Positions 8,573 through 17,069 of a stretch of 38,021 bases of DNA are shown here, one piece after another. How positions within the stretch are numbered: the stretch's first letter is position 1; each line of letters starts with the position of its first letter. This DNA is from an uncultured Veillonella sp. Its GTDB lineage: Bacteria > Bacillota > Negativicutes > Veillonellales > Veillonellaceae. The notes under the pieces were generated by a model. It ran no database searches and had not been told where the DNA came from. It was given only the letters and a program-made list of their open reading frames with translations. The stretch spans positions 1-38,021 of the forward strand of contig CABSJA010000018.1 of NCBI GenBank assembly GCA_902477915.1, given 5' to 3'. A program made the position numbers and the translations under genes.

Positions 8573-9694
8573 TCAATGTAATAAAACTAGATTATTACGA
8601 TGTACTGCTTCATCATAGGTTGTATTAATACCTAAAATTTGAGCTATATCATTTGTATTATGACCTTTAATGGCCTTCATATCTTCGATGCCATAGTTGA
8701 TAAGTCCACGGCCAATTTCTTTACCATCATGATAAATAGAAATTGTATCACCAGGTCCAAATGAACCATCTACATCAATAATACCAGCTGGTAAAATGCT
8801 TGCCCCTTTATCTAATACAGCACGTGCACAACCATCATCAATAGTGATTGACCCTTTCAATCGTTTACCAAAGGCAAGCCAATGATGTTTACCTGATAGC
8901 CCAGCATCATGCGCTTCAAAGAGAGTACCAATTTGTTCGCCCTTACATACACGACGAACAGAATCTTCCACTTCACCAGATGTGATTACCATCGGTACGC
9001 CTGAGTTTGTAGCCATATGAGCCGCTTTAATTTTAGTATACATACCACCAGTACCCATGTTAGATCCTGCTCCACCTGCAATAGCATAGGTTTCATCAGT
9101 AATTTCAGAAACTGTTTCTATTAATGTAGCATCTGGATGAGTAGCTGGATTAGCTGTATATAATCCTTCAATATCAGACAAAATAATGAGCAAATCAGCA
9201 TCTACAATACCTGCTACGGTAGCAGATAAAGTATCATTATCTCCGATTTTAAATTCTTCAATGGCAACCACGTCATTTTCATTAATGATAGGAATAACAT
9301 TGAGTTGCAATAACGTATGTAATGTATTACGTAAATTAAGATAACTATGACGACCAGTACTATCTTCTTTTGTTAAAAGAATTTGACCTACTGTACGACC
9401 ATATTCACGAAACATACGCTCATACATATGAATAAGGATGCCTTGTCCTACTGCTGCAGCAGCTTGTTTTAATACAAGGTCTCTAGGTTTTTCCTTAAAT
9501 CCTAAAGGGGCCAGTCCAGCACCTGTTGCACCAGAAGAAACGAGGATAACCTCTTTACCTTGGTTAGCTAAATCTGATAGTTGGCGTACTAATCGTTCAA
9601 TGCGTTCTAGGTTTAAATGACCATTAGCATAACAAAGCGTACTACTGCCTACTTTAACTACTATTCTTTTTGCGTTGATGATAGCACTGCGCAT
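8573..9694 (-). CDS. proB: Glutamate 5-kinase ProB (with PUA domain)
   Basis: A 373-residue enzyme catalysing the first step of proline synthesis. The amino acid kinase domain spans about residues 1-255 (VKVGSSTL at the start, SSGATGAG, then INENDVVAIEEFKIGDND). A C-terminal PUA domain follows (about 280-360, with GASILPAGIIDVDGSF). The PUA domain is typical of full-length bacterial ProB. Proline feedback inhibition is usual for the family. It stands before proA in the same operon. Ribosome site AGGAGG is strong but lies within a potential hairpin (9698-9723), described separately. Confidence 0.97.
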   Translation of the reverse strand: MRSAIINAKRIVVKVGSSTLCYANGHLNLERIERLVRQLSDLANQGKEVILVSSGATGAGLAPLGFKEKPRDLVLKQAAAAVGQGILIHMYERMFREYGRTVGQILLTKEDSTGRHSYLNLRNTLHTLLQLNVIPIINENDVVAIEEFKIGDNDTLSATVAGIVDADLLIILSDIEGLYTANPATHPDATLIETVSEITDETYAIAGGAGSNMGTGGMYTKIKAAHMATNSGVPMVITSGEVEDSVRRVCKGEQIGTLFEAHDAGLSGKHHWLAFGKRLKGSITIDDGCARAVLDKGASILPAGIIDVDGSFGPGDTISIYHDGKEIGRGLINYGIEDMKAIKGHNTNDIAQILGINTTYDEAVHRNNLVLLH

Positions 9695-9697
9695 AGA

Positions 9698-9723
9698 ATA
9701 ACCTCCTAGGGCTAACAGGTTAT
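9698..9723 (-). promoter_or_regulatory. Possible hairpin covering the proB ribosome binding site
   Basis: A perfect 7-bp inverted repeat, ATAACCT and AGGTTAT, with a 12-nt spacer lies directly before proB. The AGGAGG ribosome site (9702-9707) is partly inside one arm. If folded it would hide the site and reduce proB translation. Seven base pairs is short and the loop is large, so this may be chance. No T-box or other known leader is seen. Confidence 0.3.
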
Positions 9724-9761
9724 GTAGACCCCCATATAATACATGTTAGTAATATGACGAT

Positions 9762-10046
9762 TTATTTAGGTAGAATAATTTTAGGTTCTTTTTTAGCTTT
9801 ATATAATACACCGTTAAAGCCGATAACTTGGACTAATTCAGCACCAAGCATATCAGCTAACTCTTGGAAAATCGTCTTATCTTCAGGGCTATTGTTGAGT
9901 AATTTTACCTTGATTAATTCACGAGCCATTAATGCTGCGCGAGCACTATCAATAACACTATTTTCTAAACCATTTTTACCAATTTGAACCACTGGTGGCA
10001 TTGTTGCTGCCAAAGAACGTAAATACCGTTTTTGTTTTCCTGTCAT
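9762..10046 (-). CDS. yhbY: CRM-domain RNA-binding protein YhbY
   Basis: A 94-residue single CRM-domain protein. The family signature GKNGLENSVIDSARAAL is at about residues 23-39, with MTGKQKRYLRSLA at the N-terminus. YhbY associates with pre-50S ribosomal particles. It begins 8 nt after the Obg stop codon, with GGAG 5 nt before ATG. Obg-YhbY adjacency fits a shared role in large-subunit maturation. A 67-nt gap separates it from proB, with no clear terminator. Confidence 0.93.
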   Translation of the reverse strand: MTGKQKRYLRSLAATMPPVVQIGKNGLENSVIDSARAALMARELIKVKLLNNSPEDKTIFQELADMLGAELVQVIGFNGVLYKAKKEPKIILPK

Positions 10047-10054
10047 TATTACTC

Positions 10055-11326
10055 CTACTCTTGGAATGTAAAGCGTTGATCGCCAATCACAACTTCATCA
10101 CCGTCTTTACAACCTTTTTCTTTCAATTTAGCATCGAGCTCCATAAAACGCCAAATGCGTTGGAATCTACGAAGAGATTGATCATCACTTAAGTTTGTCA
10201 TTGCCACTAAGCGTTCAATACGTTTACCTGTAATATAGAATGCAGCATCATCACCACGTGTAATAACGAATTCCACATCAGGTTTTGCTTCGTATACTAC
10301 TGTATCATCAGTTGCTTCCGGTTCTGGCTCATAATTTTCTACATAGTAGTAAGCTCGTTCCATAAGCTCTGGTAAACCTTCACCACTTAATGCATTGATA
10401 AGGAATACTTCATATCCTTTATCTTCAAAATATTTTTTTGTATCAGGAATTGTTGTATCATCAAAGACCATATCAATCTTATTGAGTGCAACAATTTGTT
10501 TTTTATTGGCTAATTTTTCAGAATATTTACGAAGTTCTTCATTAATAGCATCAAAATCAACCTTTGGATCGCGACCTTCCATACCAGATACATCAAGAAC
10601 GTGAATTAAAATGTTAGTCCGTTCTACGTGGCGCAAGAAGTTATGTCCTAAGCCAACACCTTCGCTAGCCCCTTCAATAAGACCAGGAATATCGGCTAAT
10701 ACAAAACTACGGTCTCCAGAGATTGTTACTACCCCAAGTACAGGTGTCAATGTAGTAAAGTGGTAAGCAGCTACCTCTGGTTGAGCTTTAGAAACCTTAC
10801 GTAAAATACTAGACTTACCAACAGATGGATAGCCTAATAGACCAACATCTGCCAATACTTTAAGCTCTAGTTGTAACCAAAACTCTTCACCAGGTTCGCC
10901 CTTTTCTGCAAATGTAGGTGCACGGTTAGCACTTGTTTGGAAGCGTGCATTACCACGGCCACCACGACCACCTTTAGCAATAACAAAAGTATCGCCGTCG
11001 TTAACGAGGTCACAGAAAATTTTACCTGTTTCTTCTTCTTTAATTACAGTACCCAATGGAACCGGGATAATAAGTGGCTCAGAACCGCGACCATGCTTAT
11101 TGGAGCTTTCACCATTACCACCAGCAGGTGCCTTAAACTGACGTTTATATCTAAAGTCTACAAGAGTATTAATATTCTTGTCCGCTTTAAATATAACGTC
11201 TGCCCCTTTACCACCATCGCCGCCACTAGGGCCGCCATTTGGCACGTATTTCTCACGGCGGAAACTAGACATGCCGTCCCCACCGTCACCGGCCTTAACA
11301 AAGACACGCGCTCTATCTATAAACAT
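10055..11326 (-). CDS. obg: GTPase Obg/CgtA
   Basis: A 423-residue three-domain GTPase of 50S assembly and stress response. Residues 1-158 form the glycine-rich Obg fold (GDGGDGMSSFRREK and repeated GGDGGKG, GGRGGRGN). The G domain starts at GYPSVGKSS (165-173), followed by DIPGLIEGA and NKID. The C-terminal OCT domain covers about 345-423, which defines the long Firmicute form. Ribosome site AGGAG lies 7 nt before ATG. It follows ctpA and precedes yhbY in an apparent operon running to rsfS or beyond. Confidence 0.97.
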   Translation of the reverse strand: MFIDRARVFVKAGDGGDGMSSFRREKYVPNGGPSGGDGGKGADVIFKADKNINTLVDFRYKRQFKAPAGGNGESSNKHGRGSEPLIIPVPLGTVIKEEETGKIFCDLVNDGDTFVIAKGGRGGRGNARFQTSANRAPTFAEKGEPGEEFWLQLELKVLADVGLLGYPSVGKSSILRKVSKAQPEVAAYHFTTLTPVLGVVTISGDRSFVLADIPGLIEGASEGVGLGHNFLRHVERTNILIHVLDVSGMEGRDPKVDFDAINEELRKYSEKLANKKQIVALNKIDMVFDDTTIPDTKKYFEDKGYEVFLINALSGEGLPELMERAYYYVENYEPEPEATDDTVVYEAKPDVEFVITRGDDAAFYITGKRIERLVAMTNLSDDQSLRRFQRIWRFMELDAKLKEKGCKDGDEVVIGDQRFTFQE

Positions 11327-11343
11327 ACTTTAACTCCTATGCA

Positions 11344-12483
11344 TTATTGCTGTAATAACTCTAATGCTTTTTTAATTTGAATATCATCTAATGTACTAGA
11401 TGGATTTACACCTTTTGGTAAATCCAGTTCTACATCAGGTTTAATACCAATGCCGTCAATAACACGGTCATTTGGTGTATGGTATTTGGCAATAGTTACC
11501 TTAACACCTTCATTATCGAGGCTAGGGTAAATAGTTTGAACTGTACCCTTACCATATGTATTAGTACCTAAAATAGTACCTAGTTTACGATCTTGAATAG
11601 CACCAGCCATAATTTCAGATGCACTAGCAGACCCTTTGTTAACAAGAACGACTAATGGCATAGCTACTTCTGGACCATTAGACTTATAAACCTCTTTTTT
11701 CCCAGCTCTATTTTGTACGGTTACTAATGTTCCTGGAGGCATAATATAGTTAGAAATCTTTTCTGTAGTAGATAATAACCCACCAGGATTATCTCGAAGG
11801 TCTAAAATTAGTTCCTTCATACCTTGAGATTGTAATTCTTTAAATTGTGTTTCGAAATCATCAGCTGTATTTTCTGCAAATTGACTAATCCGAATATATC
11901 CAACTGTACTTGTGAGCATTTTGCTTTTAACAGTAGGTAACACAATAGATTCACGGGTAATATCAAAGTGTAATTTTTCACCATTACGCTCTATATCAAG
12001 GGCGACAATAGTACCAGCCTCGCCGCGAATTCGAGAGGATGCATCTTCTACAGTAATATCACTTGTAGATTGACCATCGATAGCAATAATATGATCACCA
12101 GGTTTTATGCCCGCTTTGAAAGCTGGTTGATCTTCCATAATACTAACTGCATATAAACCTTTATCATCATGACCAAGAACCATGCCAACACCTGCATAAG
12201 TGCCAGATGTTTGCATTTTCATGGATTTAAATTCGTCAGCATCTAAATAAATACTATGGGGCTCTCCCAAAGAGCCAATTAAGCCTTTAAGCATACCATC
12301 ATAAAGGGTCGCTTTAGACATCGGTGTCATAAAGACTTGACTCGCAGCATAGTAGGCTACAAATAGTCTTGGTAATCCCCAGAATGAACCAGATAAGTAC
12401 CAAAACGTAAGCCACATAATAACGATTCCGGAGCCTATATATTTCAATAGACTCCATAACACCGTACGTGTATCAAATTTCAT
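11344..12483 (-). CDS. ctpA: S41 C-terminal processing peptidase CtpA
   Basis: About 379 residues. One N-terminal membrane anchor, a PDZ domain (about 90-165) and an S41 tail-specific protease domain are visible. The Ser-Lys dyad is present: serine in GSASASE (about residue 287) and lysine 25 positions later in TYGKGT. I chose the ATG at 12481-12483, 1 nt after the stop of the M23 gene. A GTG 36 nt upstream would overlap that gene and has no ribosome site. The protein is expected on the outer face of the inner membrane, trimming exported proteins. Its place directly after ftsEX and the M23 hydrolase suggests control of peptidoglycan hydrolases by proteolysis, which is inference. Confidence 0.92.
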   Translation of the reverse strand: MKFDTRTVLWSLLKYIGSGIVIMWLTFWYLSGSFWGLPRLFVAYYAASQVFMTPMSKATLYDGMLKGLIGSLGEPHSIYLDADEFKSMKMQTSGTYAGVGMVLGHDDKGLYAVSIMEDQPAFKAGIKPGDHIIAIDGQSTSDITVEDASSRIRGEAGTIVALDIERNGEKLHFDITRESIVLPTVKSKMLTSTVGYIRISQFAENTADDFETQFKELQSQGMKELILDLRDNPGGLLSTTEKISNYIMPPGTLVTVQNRAGKKEVYKSNGPEVAMPLVVLVNKGSASASEIMAGAIQDRKLGTILGTNTYGKGTVQTIYPSLDNEGVKVTIAKYHTPNDRVIDGIGIKPDVELDLPKGVNPSSTLDDIQIKKALELLQQ

Positions 12484-12484
12484 A

Positions 12485-13684
12485 TTATAAATATCCCATA
12501 GGATCAACAGGATCCCCACTTATACGAACTTCAAAATGTACGTGTGGCCCAGTACTATTACCAGTGCTACCAGCATAGGCAATAACTTGACCTTTAGATA
12601 CATCTTGTCCTTCAGAGACAGCAAGCTCAGAATTATGGCCATAAAGGGTGGACATACCATTACCATGGTCGATAACTACAGCGTAACCATAGCCACCCAT
12701 CCAACCAGACCAAACAACAGTACCTCCATCAGCAGCATGAACTGGTGTACCTTCATCAACACCAATATCAATACCGGAATGGTAGATAGTTGTACCCCAA
12801 ATTGGATGTGTACGATAGCCATATGGTGAAGTAATTTCACCACTTACAGGCCAACCAAGTTGACCAGACCCTTGTACCCAAGAGTAGCTTGGTGCAGACT
12901 GTTGAGCCGCAGCTGCCGCTGCTGCTTCTGCAGCTGCACGAGCTGCCGCACGTTCAGCTTGGCGAGCTTTCAATAATGCTGTAATTTGAGCGGAAGAAGC
13001 ATTAAGTTCTTCCACTGCTTGCATCGCCGTAGCACGGTCATTTTGTGCCTTCTGAAGAACTACTTCACGTTCTTTTTTCTTTTGTTCAATTTCAGCTTGT
13101 TTTGCTACAGCAGCTTTTTCAAGCTCTACTAACTTAGCTCGTGATTGTTCAAGAGCTTGTTTACGTGCCGCAATTTCAGCACGTTCTTTTTTAATTTCAT
13201 CGATTAACTTAATATCGGAATCGATAATGCGTTTTAAGATCTCTAATCGATTTGCAAAATCGCTAAAGTCTTTAGATCCAATAACAACATCTAAATAGCT
13301 TAGACGACCATTGATATAAATATCTCGTACACGCTTATAAAATACAGCCTCTCGCCCTTCTAAGCGCTTTTGTGCTTCAGCTAGTAACTTTTCATTAACA
13401 GTAATATCATTTTCAACGGCTACACGTTGCTGTTGAATAGATTCTAACTGTTGTTGGGCCTGACGCAATTGCTCTTCAATTTGTCGCAACTGTTCAGATA
13501 CACTTACAATGACAGTTTCTGCATCCGCTTTAATAGAATTTTGTTGATTAACTTGTTGTTGAATTGAATCTAATTGATTCGTTAAATCCTCATCTTCGGC
13601 AACAATATATAGTGGTGTTCCCAGTACCACCATACCTGTTAAAATTGTTGCTACAAGACGAGATTTGATTGTGTTGTATTTCAT
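12485..13684 (-). CDS. FtsEX-linked murein hydrolase, coiled coil plus M23 (LytM) domain
   Basis: About 399 residues. The signal peptide is at residues 1-30, two coiled-coil stretches rich in Q, E, K and A run from about 35 to 255 (split by the RDIYINGRLSYLDVVIG segment), an alanine run follows, then a C-terminal M23/LytM domain. The metal ligands are intact: HxxxD in YHSGIDIG and HxH in GPHVHFEVR. It could therefore cut cross-links itself, unlike degenerate EnvC activators. This layout equals CwlO/PcsB/EnvC proteins controlled by FtsEX. Start chosen at the ATG at 13682-13684 with AAGGTG 8 nt before it; an ATG 6 nt earlier is too close to that site. The ftsX stop overlaps this start region. 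Confidence 0.9.
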   Translation of the reverse strand: MKYNTIKSRLVATILTGMVVLGTPLYIVAEDEDLTNQLDSIQQQVNQQNSIKADAETVIVSVSEQLRQIEEQLRQAQQQLESIQQQRVAVENDITVNEKLLAEAQKRLEGREAVFYKRVRDIYINGRLSYLDVVIGSKDFSDFANRLEILKRIIDSDIKLIDEIKKERAEIAARKQALEQSRAKLVELEKAAVAKQAEIEQKKKEREVVLQKAQNDRATAMQAVEELNASSAQITALLKARQAERAAARAAAEAAAAAAAQQSAPSYSWVQGSGQLGWPVSGEITSPYGYRTHPIWGTTIYHSGIDIGVDEGTPVHAADGGTVVWSGWMGGYGYAVVIDHGNGMSTLYGHNSELAVSEGQDVSKGQVIAYAGSTGNSTGPHVHFEVRISGDPVDPMGYL

Positions 13685-13689
13685 AAACA

Positions 13690-14577
13690 TTACACCTTCA
13701 TGTATTGTTTTAAAGAAATCGTACTACCAATAGCACCGACTATAATACCGCCACCTAAAATATAGATAGCCACATCATAGAAGAATGGGAACATTGGTAC
13801 TAATGGGAAGAATGCTAAGGACTCAGAAACTTCCATGGTAATGAAATGGTAAAACTCACCTACACAAAGTACGGCGATTACAGCCCCAACTAAGCCCAAC
13901 AACATACCTTCAATCAAGAATGGCCAGCGAATAAAACCATTGGTAGCACCAACATATTTCATAATGGCAATTTCTTTACGACGGGCGAATACAGTCAAGC
14001 GAATTGTATTAGAAATGATGAATAATGTAGCTGCTGCTAAGAATGCGATTAATACAATACCACCAATTCTGATTACTTGAGTAATTCGGAAAAGTTCTTC
14101 TACAATATCTTGACCATAATGTGTACTTTCAACACCTTGGAATGTAGTGGCTAATTTAGCTGTAGCCTTAACATCACTAGGATTGTCAAAGGTTAATACA
14201 TAAGAATTTGGCAATGGATTTACATCGCCTAATGCATTTACCAATTGCTGTTGATCACCGAGCCGTGCTTTGAATTCTTTCATAGCTTGTTCTTTATTAA
14301 CAAACTCTAAATGCTTAAGATTTGGTATAGCTTTAATTTGCTTACCTACCGCCATAATTTGGTCAGTTGTTAAACCATCTTTTAAATAGATGCTCAATTG
14401 AACTTGGTTTTCTAAACTAGATGCCATGTTATTCAAATTGATAACACCGCAAAGGAATACACCAAGCATAAATAAAGATAAAGCCACTGTAGAAATAGAT
14501 GCTAACGTCATAAGACCGTTACGCTTCATAGATTTGAGGGCTTCTTTAAAAAAGTATTTCAATGTTCTAGGCTTCAT
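13690..14577 (-). CDS. ftsX: Cell division ABC transporter permease FtsX
   Basis: About 295 residues with four transmembrane helices: one near residues 20-45 and three in the C-terminal half. An extracellular domain between helices 1 and 2 (about 45-165) is where FtsX contacts its hydrolase partner. The segment NTIRLTVFARRKEIAIMKYVGATNGFIR is the typical FtsX coupling region. The start is taken as the ATG at 14575-14577, with AGAGGTG upstream; a GTG 12 nt earlier lies inside that ribosome site. The gene overlaps ftsE by 11 bp, so translation is coupled. With FtsE it transmits ATP hydrolysis to the M23 enzyme encoded next. Confidence 0.95.
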   Translation of the reverse strand: MKPRTLKYFFKEALKSMKRNGLMTLASISTVALSLFMLGVFLCGVINLNNMASSLENQVQLSIYLKDGLTTDQIMAVGKQIKAIPNLKHLEFVNKEQAMKEFKARLGDQQQLVNALGDVNPLPNSYVLTFDNPSDVKATAKLATTFQGVESTHYGQDIVEELFRITQVIRIGGIVLIAFLAAATLFIISNTIRLTVFARRKEIAIMKYVGATNGFIRWPFLIEGMLLGLVGAVIAVLCVGEFYHFITMEVSESLAFFPLVPMFPFFYDVAIYILGGGIIVGAIGSTISLKQYMKV

Positions 14578-15253
14578 TAATTTCTGCACCTCTCATATTA
14601 TCACTTTGAACGCGACCATCTTTTAGACGAATAACACGTTTATTTAAATACGAAACAAGATCCATATTATGGGTAACCATAATAACAGTTGTGCCAAAAT
14701 TATTGATATGCTTAAACAAATCTACAATACCTTTACTTGTATCAGGATCTAAGTTACCAGTCGGTTCATCAGCAATAAGTACAGATGGACGATTTACAAT
14801 AGCGCGAGCAATAGCAACACGTTGTTGTTCACCACCAGACAGATCCTCTGGTAAATCATTTGCTTTATCACTTAAGCCAACAAGTTCTAGTACATGACTT
14901 ACCTTTTCCTTAATTACCTTTGGTTTTTCTTCAATTACTTCAAGCGCAAAGGCAATATTTTCTGATACCGTTTTGTTTGGTAATAAACGGAAATCTTGGA
15001 ATACAACACCAAGTTTTCTACGTAATTTTGGAATTTTACTACGCTTCATACGCGTAACATCAAAATCATCAACAATGACAGTACCAGAATCAGGTACTAC
15101 TTCATGAGTTAACAATTTAAATAGAGTTGATTTCCCTGCACCGCTGTGACCACAAATGAGGACAAATTCGCCCTCATTTATAGTTAAACACACATCGTCT
15201 AATGCAACAGAACCATTATCATAGACTTTACTAACATTCTTAAATTCAATCAT
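14567..15253 (-). CDS. ftsE: Cell division ABC transporter ATPase FtsE
   Basis: A 228-residue ABC ATPase. Walker A is GHSGAGKST (residues 35-43), the signature is LSGGEQQRVAIARAI, Walker B is VLIADEPTGNLD and the switch histidine is in VTHN. Length and sequence match FtsE. It partners with FtsX in the inner membrane to activate peptidoglycan hydrolysis. Ribosome site GGGG lies 5 nt before ATG. It begins 14 nt after the transketolase C-terminal subunit, so the metabolic and cell-wall genes may be on one transcript. Confidence 0.96.
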   Translation of the reverse strand: MIEFKNVSKVYDNGSVALDDVCLTINEGEFVLICGHSGAGKSTLFKLLTHEVVPDSGTVIVDDFDVTRMKRSKIPKLRRKLGVVFQDFRLLPNKTVSENIAFALEVIEEKPKVIKEKVSHVLELVGLSDKANDLPEDLSGGEQQRVAIARAIVNRPSVLIADEPTGNLDPDTSKGIVDLFKHINNFGTTVIMVTHNMDLVSYLNKRVIRLKDGRVQSDNMRGAEINEA

Positions 15254-15267
15254 GGGATCCCCTTTGA

Positions 15268-16200
15268 TTATTTACGAGTGATTACACGTTTTACTGCTTC
15301 TACAATGTCTTTTGCTGTCAAACCATATTTAGCCATCAATTCTTTTGGCGTACCACTCTCCCCAAATGTATCTTGGACACCAACGAATTCCATAGGAACA
15401 GGCTTATTAGCCACAACAACTTCAGACACAGCAGAACCAAGACCACCAATGATATTATGTTCTTCTGCTGTTACAATAGCACCTGTTTCAGTAGCTACTT
15501 TTACAATTGCTTCTGCATCGATAGGCTTAATAGATGCCATATTGATAACGCGAGCAGACACATTAGATTCAGCTAAAGTTTTAGCTGCTTCTACTGCAGG
15601 TCCAACCAAAGCACCACAAGCGATAATTGTTACATCAGAACCATCTACTAATGTAGTAGATTTACCAGGTACGAATGTATAACCTTCAGCTGTAACATCA
15701 TCTACTCCAGCACGGCCTAAACGAACATATACAGGACCTTCATAAGATGCAGCCCATTCAACTACTGCTTCTGTTTCACGTTCATCTGCAGGTACTACTA
15801 CAGTCATATTAGGTAAAGTACGCATACAAGAAATATCTTCCAAGCTTTGATGTGTAGCACCATCTTCACCTACAGTAATACCAGCATGAGTAGCACATAC
15901 TTTTACATTCAATTTTGGATAACATACAGCATTCCGAATTTGTTCAAATGCACGACCTGTTGCAAACATAGCAAAGGAAGAAACAAATGGAATTTTGCCT
16001 GCTGCTGCAAGTCCGGCACCAACAGAAATCAAGTTTTGTTCTGCAATACCTACATTAAAGAATCGATCAGGGCAGACATTTTTAAATGTATCAGTTTTAG
16101 TAGATTTAGATAAATCTGCATCTAATACGATAATATTTGTATTTTCTTTACCAATGCGAGCTAACGCATTACCATATGCTTCACGTGTTGCTTTACCCAT
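15268..16200 (-). CDS. Transketolase, C-terminal subunit
   Basis: A 310-residue protein covering the pyrimidine-binding and C-terminal domains of transketolase. Features visible include the substrate/cofactor region AEQNLISVGAGLAAAGKIPFVSSFA and the C-terminal Rossmann-like domain with IGGLGSAVSEVV. The enzyme is split into two polypeptides, as in many anaerobes and archaea. The other half, carrying the TPP pyrophosphate-binding motif, is encoded immediately upstream with an overlapping TAATG. It moves two-carbon units in the non-oxidative pentose phosphate pathway. Alternative names for this pair (for example DXS-like) are less likely given length and sequence. Confidence 0.93.
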   Translation of the reverse strand: MGKATREAYGNALARIGKENTNIIVLDADLSKSTKTDTFKNVCPDRFFNVGIAEQNLISVGAGLAAAGKIPFVSSFAMFATGRAFEQIRNAVCYPKLNVKVCATHAGITVGEDGATHQSLEDISCMRTLPNMTVVVPADERETEAVVEWAASYEGPVYVRLGRAGVDDVTAEGYTFVPGKSTTLVDGSDVTIIACGALVGPAVEAAKTLAESNVSARVINMASIKPIDAEAIVKVATETGAIVTAEEHNIIGGLGSAVSEVVVANKPVPMEFVGVQDTFGESGTPKELMAKYGLTAKDIVEAVKRVITRK

Positions 16201-17036
16201 TATTGTACCCCCATAATTTCATTAACAAAGGTTTCACCTTGCTCTGCACTAGGCGCTTTACCATGCCAACCTGCTTGGCCTTCCATTTCAGCTACGCCTT
16301 TACCTTTTACAGTATGCATTACGATACAAGTTGGACCTTCTGTGAAAGCTTTAGCAGATTCAATAGCATTATGAAGTTCATCAAGATCATGACCATTGAC
16401 TTCAATAACATTCCAATTGAAAGCTTTAAATTTCTCAGGAATTGGCAATGGAGAAAGTACTTTAGTAATATCACCATCGATTTGAAGGCCATTAAAATCA
16501 ACAAAAGCAGTCAAATTATTGAGTTTATAATGACCAGCAAACATTGCTGCTTCCCATACTTGACCTTCTTCAAGCTCGCCATCACCTAAAATGGAGTAAA
16601 CGCGATAATCAGCATTGTCAATTTTGCCTGCCAATGCCATACCACATGCGGCAGAAATGCCTTGGCCTAAGGAACCTGTAGACATATCTACGCCAGGAGT
16701 ATGTTTCATATCAGGATGGCCTTGTAACATATGGTCAATTTTACGTAAATTCAAAAGTTCTTCTTTAGGGAAATAACCTTTTTCAGCCAATGTAGCATAT
16801 AAAGCAGGAGCTGCATGACCTTTAGAAAGGACAAAACGATCTCTATTTGGAGCTTTTGGATTTGCTGGATCTACATTCATTTCTACATAGTACAACAAGG
16901 CCATCACATCAGCGATAGATAAAGAACCACCTGGGTGACCGGATTTTGCTGCCGTTACAGACTGAACAATACTAACGCGAATAGCTTTTGCCTTCTCTTG
17001 AACTAGTTGTTTAACATCTTGTGTTAATGTAGCCAT
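16200..17036 (-). CDS. Transketolase, N-terminal subunit
   Basis: A 278-residue thiamine diphosphate-binding subunit. The TPP motif GDGELEEGQVWEAAMF continues to KLNNL, giving the GDG...N pattern. KSGHPGGSLS near residue 32 and KGHAAPALYA near 93 are transketolase signatures. Its stop codon overlaps the start of the C-terminal subunit (TAATG), favouring equal production of both halves. Ribosome site GAGG lies 6 nt before ATG. A 33-nt gap with a BamHI-type palindrome separates it from csaB. Confidence 0.94.
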   Translation of the reverse strand: MATLTQDVKQLVQEKAKAIRVSIVQSVTAAKSGHPGGSLSIADVMALLYYVEMNVDPANPKAPNRDRFVLSKGHAAPALYATLAEKGYFPKEELLNLRKIDHMLQGHPDMKHTPGVDMSTGSLGQGISAACGMALAGKIDNADYRVYSILGDGELEEGQVWEAAMFAGHYKLNNLTAFVDFNGLQIDGDITKVLSPLPIPEKFKAFNWNVIEVNGHDLDELHNAIESAKAFTEGPTCIVMHTVKGKGVAEMEGQAGWHGKAPSAEQGETFVNEIMGVQ

Positions 17037-17069
17037 AGAGACCTCACTTTCTGGATTGGATCCAATATA

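Noticed and set aside
10937..11380. Plus-strand 147-codon frame, Thr/Phe-rich
   Set aside because: It is the antisense of the glycine-rich N-terminal part of Obg, whose codon use leaves the opposite strand open. No ribosome site or family.
17055..17066. 12-bp perfect palindrome ATTGGATCCAAT between csaB and the transketolase gene
   Set aside because: Short and spacer-free; in AT-rich DNA this can arise by chance and no promoter is seen with it.
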